DNA from: Paenibacillus sp. FSL R5-0341
GTDB lineage: Bacteria > Bacillota > Bacilli > Paenibacillales > Paenibacillaceae
NCBI RefSeq assembly: GCF_037975235.1
Contig: NZ_CP150241.1
Location: 2,852,001 to 2,916,000, forward strand
DNA length: 64,000 nt
Direction: 5' to 3'
Shown here: piece by piece, positions 55,526 through 64,000 of the stretch
How positions within the stretch are numbered: position 1 is the first letter of the stretch
Layout: every line of letters starts with the position of its first letter
The notes under the pieces: generated by a model
Told to the model about the DNA's origin: nothing
Database searches by the model: none
What the model saw: the letters and a program-made list of their open reading frames with translations, nothing else
Translations under genes and position numbers: made by a program

Positions 55526-57943
55526 TTAAGGCTTTTCTTTGGCCTGACGCTGGATTTCCTTGGCTGTTAATGCTTTGTCATACACTCTTACGTTATCCAG
55601 ACTGCCTTTGTAGAACGGATCAGCCGCATAACGACTCTTGCCTACATAAGCTTCCGTTACCTGCAGATCTTTCGGGTTAAAGGTGATCTCAGAGCTGCTT
55701 GCAACCGATGTACCATTCACATACAGAGTACCTACATCACCCTGAAGGGTTACAGCCACATGAACCCACGCTTTGGAAGGCAGTGGATTTGCGGCAATCA
55801 GACTCTGATCCCGACCCTCATTATGAATGGTGAATTGTAGCGCTCCATTATGCTGGGAGGGAGTAAGGAACATATGCCTCGTCAAGCCATTTCCAAAGTC
55901 AAAAATACGCTGCCAGGACCCGCCGCCGTCCCAATTGACCCAAGCGCTAAACGTGAAATCCGTTGTATCTGTGATCAGGCCAGGTAATTGGATGAAACTG
56001 TCTGTCCCGTTAAATGTGGCAGCCTGATTTTTGCCACCAGCAGCAGAACTGACCACGTTAAAAGCTTGTCCGTGATATTCATTTTTACTGGAATCCTGTG
56101 CGACTTTGGCAAGTTTCTTGTGTTCAAAAGTATACTCCCCGAGCAACGGGCTTATCGCTTGCTGTGGAATGATAACGTTAAACGTTTTGGAGCTTATCGC
56201 AGTTCCTTTACGAATCGTTGCGGTTAATTTTACTTTGGCATCGCCCTTACCAGCGCGTGGTCGCTGCACTACACCTGTAGCGGATAGAGCCGAAGTGTTG
56301 GAGCTTTTCCACGTAATCGCTGCATCACTTGTTCCCTTAGTAGGCAAAGATAGGTTGAAGAACACATGATCCGTATTGCTAATGCTCAGATCCTTTTTCA
56401 CCGCATCTACAATGTCTTGATCGCTCCGTTCAACACCTTGACTTCCCCAGATGGCTACCCCGGAGGAGGAGAGGGCGCTAAAGGTCAGAACCGTACTTTG
56501 AGATTCCGAGTTCCATTCATGCGTGAAAACGCCTTTGTAGACAACGTTATTCGATGTGATCTGAACCTTGTTGTCTGCGCCAAGGCTCCATGTTCCTGTC
56601 ACAGCACCATGAATCTGCCCATCTGCCGTGAACTGAACCGTCTGGGATGGCTTGATGTCTGCCGTGATGTCCTTACCATGATTCACCCATTGGTACTGAC
56701 CAGCAATATCCTGAGTTGTTAGTTGCGTTGTATCCTCTCCCAAAGCCGCATAGCGATAGGGAGAAACAACGGGCCACCCATCTGCATTCATATGCATCTC
56801 ATGTACGCGAACTTCATGTTCTTCGCCACGCCCTGGAAAGCGAGTATGGAAGATGAGAAATTGTTTGCCAGTCTCCGGATCAACATAAGCAGAGTTATGT
56901 CCTGGCGAAACATAGCCACTACCTAGGCCTGTGCCTGGATCACCGATCTGTCTCTCGAACAGGAAGTTCCCCATCAATTTGACTCCAAAAGGCTCGATAG
57001 AACGATCATCAAACAACGGTTTATCCTTGTCCGCTTTAACGTTGATCATATCGTTTCCTTCCGCATCGAGGAAAGGTCCATCCGGTGTTTGGGAGCGGGC
57101 TACACGAATGTTATATCCTCCATCAGCACCTAGCCCGCCGTAAGACAGGTACAGATAATAATAATCGGTTTCTGGACTGTAGAGCATGTATGGGGCTTCA
57201 ATACGACTATGGTTGCCTCCCGTCAGCTTCTTGCCATAACCTTGCTTCGGCAGCGGTTTGCCTGTCGTCTCATCCATCTCCAGAATGAAAATCCCTCCCG
57301 AATACGAGCCATACACCATCCATAACTTGCCGTTCTTATCATAAAAGACATCTGGATCGACCACATTGGGATGAATCGTTGCATCGTAAATGGTACCATC
57401 CTCACTGATCTGATCCCACATGCCAGATTTCAACAGAATGCCCTGATCCTTATAAGGTCCTTCGATGTTATCTGCGACAGCGATTCCGAGGGCTGATCGG
57501 GGAGAATCCCCTTTACAAGCATTGTAGTACATATAAAATTTGCCGTCCGCGAGCTGAATGACATCTGCCGCCCATAGCGTATCCGTCTGTGCCCATTCCA
57601 GCGCTTCAGCAAATTCCTTGGTTACATTGGGGACAACAGGGTTGTTATCCGTAACACCAGAGGCGACGAGATCCCAGTTCAGAAAATCTTTGGACTTGGC
57701 CACTTGCAGGTGTGATCCAAAAATATAAAACGTATCATCCACCTTAATGACAGAAGGGTCATGAACGGAAACATTTTTGAATGATGGAGCAGGATTTGCG
57801 ATAGGTGTGATGGAAGTCTGCGAGTTACCCACGGTTGCCCCTGAACCATTTGCGAACACCGAGACCGGTGCCAAAGCTGTTGCAGTAAGTAAAGTGGTGC
57901 TTAGTACAGAAATATTAAGTACGCGTACCCAATAACGTTTCAT
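55526..57943 (-). CDS. Secreted GH43 arabinan endo-1,5-alpha-L-arabinosidase with LamG module
   Basis: 805 residues from ATG 57943, after GGAAAGGGG; the longer frame runs into the promoter. Signal peptide (VLNISVLSTTLLTATALAPV, cut near VFANG). GH43 five-blade domain: HDPSVIKVDDTFYIFGSH with the catalytic Asp, WAADVIQL, DPDVFYDKNGKLWMVYGSY, SRIEAPYML with the Glu. Then a beta-sandwich, a bacterial Ig-like segment (about 565-635), and a LamG/concanavalin module (about 650-800: WQRIFDFGNG, YVGKSRYAADPFYKGSLDNV). Cuts arabinan outside the cell. A cre-like site lies upstream. Confidence 0.92.
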   Translation of the reverse strand: MKRYWVRVLNISVLSTTLLTATALAPVSVFANGSGATVGNSQTSITPIANPAPSFKNVSVHDPSVIKVDDTFYIFGSHLQVAKSKDFLNWDLVASGVTDNNPVVPNVTKEFAEALEWAQTDTLWAADVIQLADGKFYMYYNACKGDSPRSALGIAVADNIEGPYKDQGILLKSGMWDQISEDGTIYDATIHPNVVDPDVFYDKNGKLWMVYGSYSGGIFILEMDETTGKPLPKQGYGKKLTGGNHSRIEAPYMLYSPETDYYYLYLSYGGLGADGGYNIRVARSQTPDGPFLDAEGNDMINVKADKDKPLFDDRSIEPFGVKLMGNFLFERQIGDPGTGLGSGYVSPGHNSAYVDPETGKQFLIFHTRFPGRGEEHEVRVHEMHMNADGWPVVSPYRYAALGEDTTQLTTQDIAGQYQWVNHGKDITADIKPSQTVQFTADGQIHGAVTGTWSLGADNKVQITSNNVVYKGVFTHEWNSESQSTVLTFSALSSSGVAIWGSQGVERSDQDIVDAVKKDLSISNTDHVFFNLSLPTKGTSDAAITWKSSNTSALSATGVVQRPRAGKGDAKVKLTATIRKGTAISSKTFNVIIPQQAISPLLGEYTFEHKKLAKVAQDSSKNEYHGQAFNVVSSAAGGKNQAATFNGTDSFIQLPGLITDTTDFTFSAWVNWDGGGSWQRIFDFGNGLTRHMFLTPSQHNGALQFTIHNEGRDQSLIAANPLPSKAWVHVAVTLQGDVGTLYVNGTSVASSSEITFNPKDLQVTEAYVGKSRYAADPFYKGSLDNVRVYDKALTAKEIQRQAKEKP

Positions 57944-58040
57944 ACGTTTCCCCTTTCCTAATTCCCGGAATGAAAATAACCCGATACTTGGCAACACACG
58001 ATATAAGGTTCGGCAGACCTCCTTTGAGTATTTAAATATA

Positions 58041-58053
58041 TCAAGCGCTTTCA
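58041..58053. promoter_or_regulatory. cre-like site of the arabinanase gene
   Basis: On the minus strand TGAAAGCGCTTGA, close to the symmetric form TGAAAGCGCTTTCA, about 100 bp upstream of the start. The remaining divergent region to 58334 is AT-rich without other clear sites. Confidence 0.55.
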
Positions 58054-58334
58054 TTTGTTATATTATCAATTGGTTTATATGTTTGTAAACCATAAATGTA
58101 ATGTTTATAAGACTAAAATAAATAAATGAAGAGAGCTGGGAAGAGCTGATAAGGCTCATTACATTCAAACAAAACAGGTATTATTCTCAAATTTAGGATT
58201 GAAATTAGGTTATGTGATGGGATATTATTACGTTTAGATTAGGTGTTTAACTATTTATCAATCATTTTATACTTATACGAATTAAAGGCGAGTATTCAGT
58301 AACGACAATTCCAAACTACATAGGAGGTAAGAAC

Positions 58335-61300
58335 ATGACCACATATCAAAACCAATTAATCGCACAATACACGTTCGAAGATGCTGTTCAGATTGGGAAA
58401 GACAGCTCCGGGAACGGACATGATAGTTTGGCAAAAGGCGAGTTACCCCCTGTCATATCCGAGTTAAAAGGAAGATCGGCGGTAACTTTCAACGGGGGAT
58501 CGAATGGAACTTCTTATCTGCAATTACCGTCGGATCTGCTTCGTGATGTAAGCGATAACACGGGAATTACTATTGCAACTTGGGTATTTCTCGGCAAAGG
58601 GTCCAATGTGTGGGAGCGCATTTTTGACTTTGGTAAAGGGGAGAAGGGGCCGTATGTGTTTCTGACGCGTCAGCTCCTGAGTACGTTATATGCTGGCGAT
58701 AATCTGGTTGTCCACCCAAGTCGAGGAGTTGCAAGTGGAGAATGGCTGCACATTGCACTCTCTGTGGCAGGCAGCCAAGGGGGAACGTTGAGCAGTGCGG
58801 GGCCGATTGTATATGTGAATGGGGAGAAGGCCGCAGACGGTTCCATTAGTCAGACATCCAGTGGCAATTATGCCAAATTGCGCGAATGGTTTGATTCGTT
58901 CACCGATCCTGAGAATTATAGCCAGAATTATATCGGACGTTCCCAGTATGCAGCGGATGTGGATTTTGCAGGTTCGTTATCCGACTTTCGGATCTATGGG
59001 GCAGCACTTACCATGGATGAAGTCATTGAAGTGATGTGTGAGTCACTGACAGATGAAGCGATTGTGAAGCTTGCGGCAGACAAGTACTTGTCCTTCCCCA
59101 ACCGAATTATCACCAAGGATGTATCATTACCTGCAGACTTGCTGGGTGGTAAAGTGTCTGTTGAATGGAGTTCCAGTAAGCCGGAAGTTTTGTCCGAGAA
59201 CGGAGAGGTTCAGGCAATCACATCGGCACAAGAGGTTACGCTCCGTGCGCTTCTGAACAGAGGAGATCGTAAGCTGAGCCAAAGCTTTGACGTGTCTGTT
59301 GTGCCGGCGCATCTCCCGCCTTATACGGTCACCATTCATGGGGATCAGAAGGTGGCAGACATCAGTGAAGTCATGTATGGGCTTTTCTACGAGGATATTA
59401 ATAACGCGGCAGATGGCGGAATCTATGCAGAGCTTGTTCAAAATCGATCATTTGAATCCTTTGCATTCGATACGTACTCCCATGACTCTGGAGAATGTGG
59501 TTGTTCGACAGGGCGAAACCGTGAGCCTTTGTTTGCTTGGTCAGGCGATACGGAGAAAATGCTCGTACAGCATACGGATGGACTGAACGTTCACTTTAAC
59601 GTGGAAGACCCTGAAGTCAATGCTTATTATGTAACGGTTCAGGATGGGGCAACGATTCGAAATCGCGGATTCTCAGACTCCAACCAGCATTGTGCCATGT
59701 CCATCAAGCAGGGTGAATCGTATGACTTTACCGTATGGGCAAAAGCAGAATCGGCAGGAATGATCACCGTTCAATTACAGAATGGAAGTGACACTTCCAT
59801 CAGTGATTCGGTAACGCTACATGTTGAAGGCGGGAACACATGGAAGAAATACGCTTTGCTTCTGACTGGAACCGAGACCGTACTTGGTCAACTGGCACTT
59901 ACGTTTGAAGGTGAAATCTCCATCGATATGGTGTCCTTAGTCCCTCAGAATGTATGGGGAGCTGATCCGGCAGAAGAAGGAATATCGGCTACAGCACATG
60001 CCAACTATACAGGTAATCCGAACTATCGATTGAGAAAAGATCTAATCCAAGCACTCGCAGATCTGCATCCGAAGTTCCTGCGTTTTCCGGGAGGATGTAT
60101 CTCGGAGGGATCTTTCATCTGGGATAACGTATATGACTGGAAGGATTCTGTGGGTCCGGTTGAGCTCCGCAAAGAGAATTATAATGTCTGGGGTTACATG
60201 ATGACGATGGGGCTTGGCTATATGGAGTACTTCCAACTGGCGGAAGATCTGAATGCCGCTCCGGTTCCAGTCATGGCTTGCGGTGTGTTATGTCAGGCAA
60301 GATCGGATTACGCTCACCCTGCGGGTGGCGCTTTAAGGGAGTATTATATCCGGAATTTTACAGACCTGATCGACTTTGCGCTCAGTACAGACTTTGAACA
60401 CAACGAATGGGCAGCGGTACGAAGCCAGATGGGACATCCTGAACCGTTTGATCTTCGTTATCTGGGCGTAGGCAATGAGAACTGGGGCACTGAATTTTTT
60501 GCCAACTTCGAAGTATTCAAACGTTCGATAGATGACTACATGAAACGGAACTATCCTGATCATGAACTGCACATTATCTCGACGGTTGGTGCTCAGGCGG
60601 ATGATGATGCGTACCAGGAAGGATGGAAATTCCTCAGCGGGAATCTGACCGGATCAGCTCAGGTTGCTTTTGCAGATGGCACAGAGGTGATTGAGGAGAC
60701 GGTAACCTGGTATGAGAATCAGGACAATTACATGGATACTATTGCGGATGAGCACTACTATCGATCCAATGAATATTTGCTGAACAACGCGGATCGGTAC
60801 AATTACTATGATCGGGCTTATCATGAAGACGGAAGTATTGATTGGAAAGAAACATCCAAAGTATTTGTGGGAGAGTATGCTTCCACGGACAAAAATACGC
60901 TGGCAGGTGCGGTTGCGGAAGCTGCGATCATGACCGGATTTGAAAATAATGCGGACGTTGTTCGCCTGGCTGCGTATGCGCCATTGTTCAATAAAGTATT
61001 GACGGATGGTACCTACCGCTGGACGCCGGACTGCATCTGGTTTGATGATGAAACGGTGTGGTATACACCGAATTATTATGTACAGCAGCTTTTTGCAAAA
61101 CATGTAGGAGATCAGGTGCTTGAGACTTCATTCTCCACCTATAGCAAAGGCAAATCGTTGAATCTCATTCCGCGTGGCGGTATCGAAATTGCAACAGGTC
61201 ATGCAGACATCGTAGTGAAACGAGTCACGGTGACGTCCAATGTGGATGGCAGTATGATGTTTGATGAAGATTTCAGGGAACGTACAGAGCCTAGTGAGGC

Positions 61301-62075
61301 ATGGAGACAGATTCCTGGATCGGAAGGATACACGTTAATCGCAGGGAATGGGATCATTTTGAAGGCACAATCAAGTGGATTGAATGGATTGTACCTGCTG
61401 AATGACGAATGGAGCAACTACAAAGTGAGCGTTGAGGCTGAACGAATCTCGGGTGAGGATGGTTTTTACATCGGTGTGGGACTGATGGATATCACGCCCG
61501 AGAATAAGGATGTCATTGAGTACGCAATCAGCTACGGTGGAAATGCCACGGGAGTGAAGGTGTACAAACAAGGGATCGAAGGTTACATCTTGGGAGATTA
61601 TTCATCCAGTTCGGCAGCAGGTAACCTGAGAGCGGCCAACTATGAACCACTGGAGAATGGGACCGATTATACGATCACGGTTAACTATGGTGGGGACACA
61701 GGAAAGAATCTGATCTGCTCCTATACAGACGGTCGCAATACCAGCAAGATTCTGGATTACAAGCTGGAAGCTTACAACCGTGAAGTATTCCACTCTGTGA
61801 CAAAAGACGCAGGGCATGTATATGTTAAACTGGTCAATGCAGATGGTGTGGATAAATCAACCCGGATTTGCCTTCAGGATCTGAAGGTTGATGCTTCAGC
61901 CAGACTGATCACGCTTACTGGAGAAGATCATTTGGTGCATATGCCAAATGTGAATCAGAAGAATGATGAGAAAGTGATTCCCCAAGAACAGGAGATCACA
62001 CTGTCCGATACATCGGTGGTGGTTAATTTAGCTGCTCATTCAGTGAATGTATTAGTTTTGGATATTCTGATTTAA
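58335..62075 (+). CDS. Multidomain GH51 alpha-L-arabinofuranosidase with LamG module
   Basis: 1246 residues after ATAGGAGGT. No signal peptide. LamG module 8-235 (WERIFDFGKG, YIGRSQYAADVDFAGSLSDF), Ig-like segment (about 240-330), then GH51: EVMYGLFYEDINNAADGGIY, carbohydrate-binding insert (about 400-545), KFLRFPGGCISEG, acid/base Glu near 714 in GNENWG, nucleophile near 846 in FVGEYAS. C-terminal domain of about 250 residues of jelly-roll type. It would release arabinose from oligosaccharides made by the GH43 enzyme. The lack of a secretion signal contrasts with its binding-type modules. Confidence 0.9.
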   Translation: MTTYQNQLIAQYTFEDAVQIGKDSSGNGHDSLAKGELPPVISELKGRSAVTFNGGSNGTSYLQLPSDLLRDVSDNTGITIATWVFLGKGSNVWERIFDFGKGEKGPYVFLTRQLLSTLYAGDNLVVHPSRGVASGEWLHIALSVAGSQGGTLSSAGPIVYVNGEKAADGSISQTSSGNYAKLREWFDSFTDPENYSQNYIGRSQYAADVDFAGSLSDFRIYGAALTMDEVIEVMCESLTDEAIVKLAADKYLSFPNRIITKDVSLPADLLGGKVSVEWSSSKPEVLSENGEVQAITSAQEVTLRALLNRGDRKLSQSFDVSVVPAHLPPYTVTIHGDQKVADISEVMYGLFYEDINNAADGGIYAELVQNRSFESFAFDTYSHDSGECGCSTGRNREPLFAWSGDTEKMLVQHTDGLNVHFNVEDPEVNAYYVTVQDGATIRNRGFSDSNQHCAMSIKQGESYDFTVWAKAESAGMITVQLQNGSDTSISDSVTLHVEGGNTWKKYALLLTGTETVLGQLALTFEGEISIDMVSLVPQNVWGADPAEEGISATAHANYTGNPNYRLRKDLIQALADLHPKFLRFPGGCISEGSFIWDNVYDWKDSVGPVELRKENYNVWGYMMTMGLGYMEYFQLAEDLNAAPVPVMACGVLCQARSDYAHPAGGALREYYIRNFTDLIDFALSTDFEHNEWAAVRSQMGHPEPFDLRYLGVGNENWGTEFFANFEVFKRSIDDYMKRNYPDHELHIISTVGAQADDDAYQEGWKFLSGNLTGSAQVAFADGTEVIEETVTWYENQDNYMDTIADEHYYRSNEYLLNNADRYNYYDRAYHEDGSIDWKETSKVFVGEYASTDKNTLAGAVAEAAIMTGFENNADVVRLAAYAPLFNKVLTDGTYRWTPDCIWFDDETVWYTPNYYVQQLFAKHVGDQVLETSFSTYSKGKSLNLIPRGGIEIATGHADIVVKRVTVTSNVDGSMMFDEDFRERTEPSEAWRQIPGSEGYTLIAGNGIILKAQSSGLNGLYLLNDEWSNYKVSVEAERISGEDGFYIGVGLMDITPENKDVIEYAISYGGNATGVKVYKQGIEGYILGDYSSSSAAGNLRAANYEPLENGTDYTITVNYGGDTGKNLICSYTDGRNTSKILDYKLEAYNREVFHSVTKDAGHVYVKLVNADGVDKSTRICLQDLKVDASARLITLTGEDHLVHMPNVNQKNDEKVIPQEQEITLSDTSVVVNLAAHSVNVLVLDILI

Positions 62076-62095
62076 ATCTATAGCGTGAACAAGAG

Positions 62096-62116
62096 ACCGC
62101 GGATATCGCGGTTTTT
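62096..62116 (+). terminator. Terminator after the GH51 gene
   Basis: ACCGCG-gatat-CGCGGT followed by Ts. Confidence 0.85.
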
Positions 62117-62223
62117 TGGCGTTCCAGGGGAGTGAGTCAACAAAAGATACCCAAAGTAAATAGCCCACACTATTGCGGTGATCTGGCTGCTCCTATAATA
62201 AACGTTGAAGGAGGAGTCAGCTT

Positions 62224-63129
62224 ATGCGTTCCAACTACAAACAATTTATCCGAAACGTTCCGCTTCATCTCATGATTCTGCCTGGACTGCTCATTATTAT
62301 TGTATTCGGTTACATTCCGATGGCGGGACTTTCTATTGCCTTTCAGAATTTCTCTCCCATTGCCGGATTCAAAAATATGAATTGGGTGGGTTTGGACAAT
62401 TTCAGGTACCTGTTCGATCTACCGGGATTCTCGCAGGTTGTATGGAATACGGTATTTATATCGACGATGAAAATTGTTTCCGGCTTGGTAATTCCGGTAC
62501 TTGTAGCCTTATTGCTCAATGAGGTTCGCAAGACAGGTTTTAAACGAACGATTCAGACCGTAATCTATATGCCTCACTTTTTCTCATGGGTTATTCTGGC
62601 GGGAATCATCGTGGATGTGTTATCTCCAAGCACCGGGATCGTTAATATGTTGTTGAAAGCTGTGGGGATTGACCCGATTCAATTTCTGGCCAGTAATGAG
62701 TGGTTCCCTTACATACTTGTTATTACAGATCAATGGAAAGAATTCGGATTTGGTACGATTATCTATCTCGCTGCCCTAACTAATATTGATAAGTCTCTGT
62801 ATGAGGCCTCTGTTATGGATGGTGCAGGAAGATGGAAACAGACATGGCATATTACACTGCCAGGCATTCGCCCGATCGTAATTTTGATGGTAACGCTTAG
62901 TCTGGGTAACGTACTCAACGGCGGCTTTGACCAAGTGTTCAACCTCTATAATCCATTGGTATATGAATCAGGAGATATTCTGGATACGATGATCTACCGA
63001 ATCGGCTTGCAGGATGCACAGTATTCTGTATCGACAGCGTTGGGTCTAATCAAATCTGTCGTTTCCTTCATTTTTATCGGACTTGGTTATTTCTTGGCCT
63101 ATCGGTTTGCGAATTATCGGATATTCTAG
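62224..63129 (+). CDS. Sugar ABC transporter permease, LplB-like
   Basis: 301 residues after GAAGGAGGAG. Six membrane helices; the EAA loop is YEASVMDGAGRWKQTWHITL. The N-terminus FIRNVPLHLMILPGLLIIIV is typical for the LplB/YtcP oligosaccharide importers of Paenibacillus. No ATPase gene is present in the window; such systems use a shared MsmX-type ATPase. Probably imports arabino-oligosaccharides, from context. Confidence 0.88.
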   Translation: MRSNYKQFIRNVPLHLMILPGLLIIIVFGYIPMAGLSIAFQNFSPIAGFKNMNWVGLDNFRYLFDLPGFSQVVWNTVFISTMKIVSGLVIPVLVALLLNEVRKTGFKRTIQTVIYMPHFFSWVILAGIIVDVLSPSTGIVNMLLKAVGIDPIQFLASNEWFPYILVITDQWKEFGFGTIIYLAALTNIDKSLYEASVMDGAGRWKQTWHITLPGIRPIVILMVTLSLGNVLNGGFDQVFNLYNPLVYESGDILDTMIYRIGLQDAQYSVSTALGLIKSVVSFIFIGLGYFLAYRFANYRIF

Positions 63130-63144
63130 AAAGGAGGCAGAATC

Positions 63145-64000
63145 ATGCACCACGCTTCAAGAGCCTATCGGTGGTTCCTAGGGTTTAACTACGTCATCCT
63201 GACGATTCTTGCCTTGTTATGCCTGTTCCCGATTGTGAATATATTAGCGATTTCCTTTAGTTCGAGTGATGCGGTCAAAGCGGGGAGTGTCACATTCTGG
63301 CCTGTGGATTTTACATTGTCCTCCTATCAATACATTCTGGAAAATCAGCAGTTCCTGAACTCTTTCGGCACGAGCCTTCTTCGTGTAGTTCTGGGGGTTA
63401 CGACCAATCTGATCTTTACGATTCTGGTAGCTTATCCGCTCTCCAAAGAGGCTGCGAAATTCCGTTCAAGAACGTTCTATGCCTGGCTTTTTGTATTCAC
63501 CATGCTGTTCAGTGGAGGATTGATCCCGGGTTATCTGGTGGTTAAGGAAGCGGGGCTGTTGGATTCCATCTGGGCTCTGATTCTGCCGGGTGCCGTTCCG
63601 ATCTTTAATGTGCTCCTTATGCTCAACTTCTTCAGAGGTTTGCCGAAGGAGCTTGAAGAAGCCTCCTGGATGGATGGGGCAGGACATTTTCGCACACTAT
63701 GGAGCATTTATCTTCCGATCTCTCTACCAAGTATCGCAACCATTACGTTGTTCGCCATGGTAGGACACTGGAACGCCTGGTTCGATGGCATGATCTACAT
63801 GAAGAGTCCAGAAGGCTATCCGCTCGCTACGTATCTTCAGTCCATGTTACAGCAGGTGACGATGATCCAGAGCGAGATGATGACGCTGGAGGATGCGACG
63901 CTCTTAAGTCAGGTATCGGATAGAACGACTCAAGCTTCCCAGATCTTTTTGTCCGTTATTCCGATCCTGCTCGTGTATCCGTTCCTGCAGCGGTATTTCG
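63145..64000 (+). CDS. Sugar ABC transporter permease, YtcP-like (3' end outside window)
   Basis: ATG 63145 follows AAAGGAGG, 15 bp behind the first permease. 285 codons are visible and still open at the edge. Motifs: AISFSSSDAV, EEASWMDGAGHFRTLWSIYL (EAA loop), and HWNAWFDGMIYM. Forms the heterodimeric membrane part with the upstream permease. A lipoprotein sugar-binding gene is expected next. Confidence 0.9.
   Translation, partial: MHHASRAYRWFLGFNYVILTILALLCLFPIVNILAISFSSSDAVKAGSVTFWPVDFTLSSYQYILENQQFLNSFGTSLLRVVLGVTTNLIFTILVAYPLSKEAAKFRSRTFYAWLFVFTMLFSGGLIPGYLVVKEAGLLDSIWALILPGAVPIFNVLLMLNFFRGLPKELEEASWMDGAGHFRTLWSIYLPISLPSIATITLFAMVGHWNAWFDGMIYMKSPEGYPLATYLQSMLQQVTMIQSEMMTLEDATLLSQVSDRTTQASQIFLSVIPILLVYPFLQRYF

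Overview
The window looks like chromosome of a Paenibacillus-type Gram-positive soil Firmicute. The evidence is strong AGGAGG-type ribosome binding sites, frequent GTG and TTG starts, consensus sigma-A promoters, CcpA (cre) sites, LicT-type RAT antiterminators, a T-box, a BirA box and a large plant-polysaccharide gene set. No rRNA, tRNA, CRISPR array, phage or complete insertion sequence was seen.

Layout. (1) 1-6.8 kb is carbohydrate use: the 5' part of a secreted GH5 endoglucanase, a divergent amidohydrolase, and a beta-glucoside module (GH1 6-phospho-beta-glucosidase, LicT antiterminator, EIIBCA permease) in which each of the three genes is preceded by its own RAT/terminator pair. (2) 6.8-8.8 kb is an Msr-type ABC-F ribosome protection gene behind an unusually elaborate leader: a perfect consensus promoter, an ErmD/MefA-like MRLR leader peptide, an intrinsic terminator, a second 7-codon leader peptide and three overlapping hairpins ending at the ribosome binding site. 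(3) 8.9-12.2 kb is a biotin ECF transporter (bioY divergent from an ATPase gene and an ATPase-EcfT fusion) around one BirA operator. (4) 12.3-15.6 kb holds small genes: acetyltransferases, a broken acetyltransferase, and a MerR/short-chain dehydrogenase pair. (5) 15.7-22.7 kb is a two-component system divergent from an envelope glycosylation operon (PMT-type transferase, polyprenyl-phosphate glycosyltransferase, GtrA flippase, GalU). (6) 22.7-35 kb is mostly housekeeping and accessory genes: methyltransferase, T-box-controlled asd, transporters, dehydrogenase, a long two-domain polyprenyl synthetase and a hybrid histidine kinase. (7) 35-55 kb is rich in drug and stress functions: SgrR-like regulator with an MFS pump, a heterodimeric ABC exporter behind a BmrB-like leader ORF/terminator, ctaB, a thioredoxin-reductase-like flavoprotein, a self-sufficient CYP102-type P450, a TetR/LmrB-like efflux pair, hydrolases and a LysE/XRE-cupin pair. 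(8) 55.5-64 kb is an arabinan locus: GH43 arabinanase, GH51 arabinofuranosidase with a matching LamG module, and two sugar ABC permeases, the last cut by the window edge.

The main themes are translation-sensing attenuation of two antibiotic-resistance units, whose leaders share a 19-nt segment at 17 positions, and small inverted-repeat elements. Four copies of one element family sit beside regulated genes; one supplies the stop codon of the ABC-F gene, and two face each other across the GH1 gene. A different 171-bp element at 36951 is flanked by a 13-bp direct repeat.
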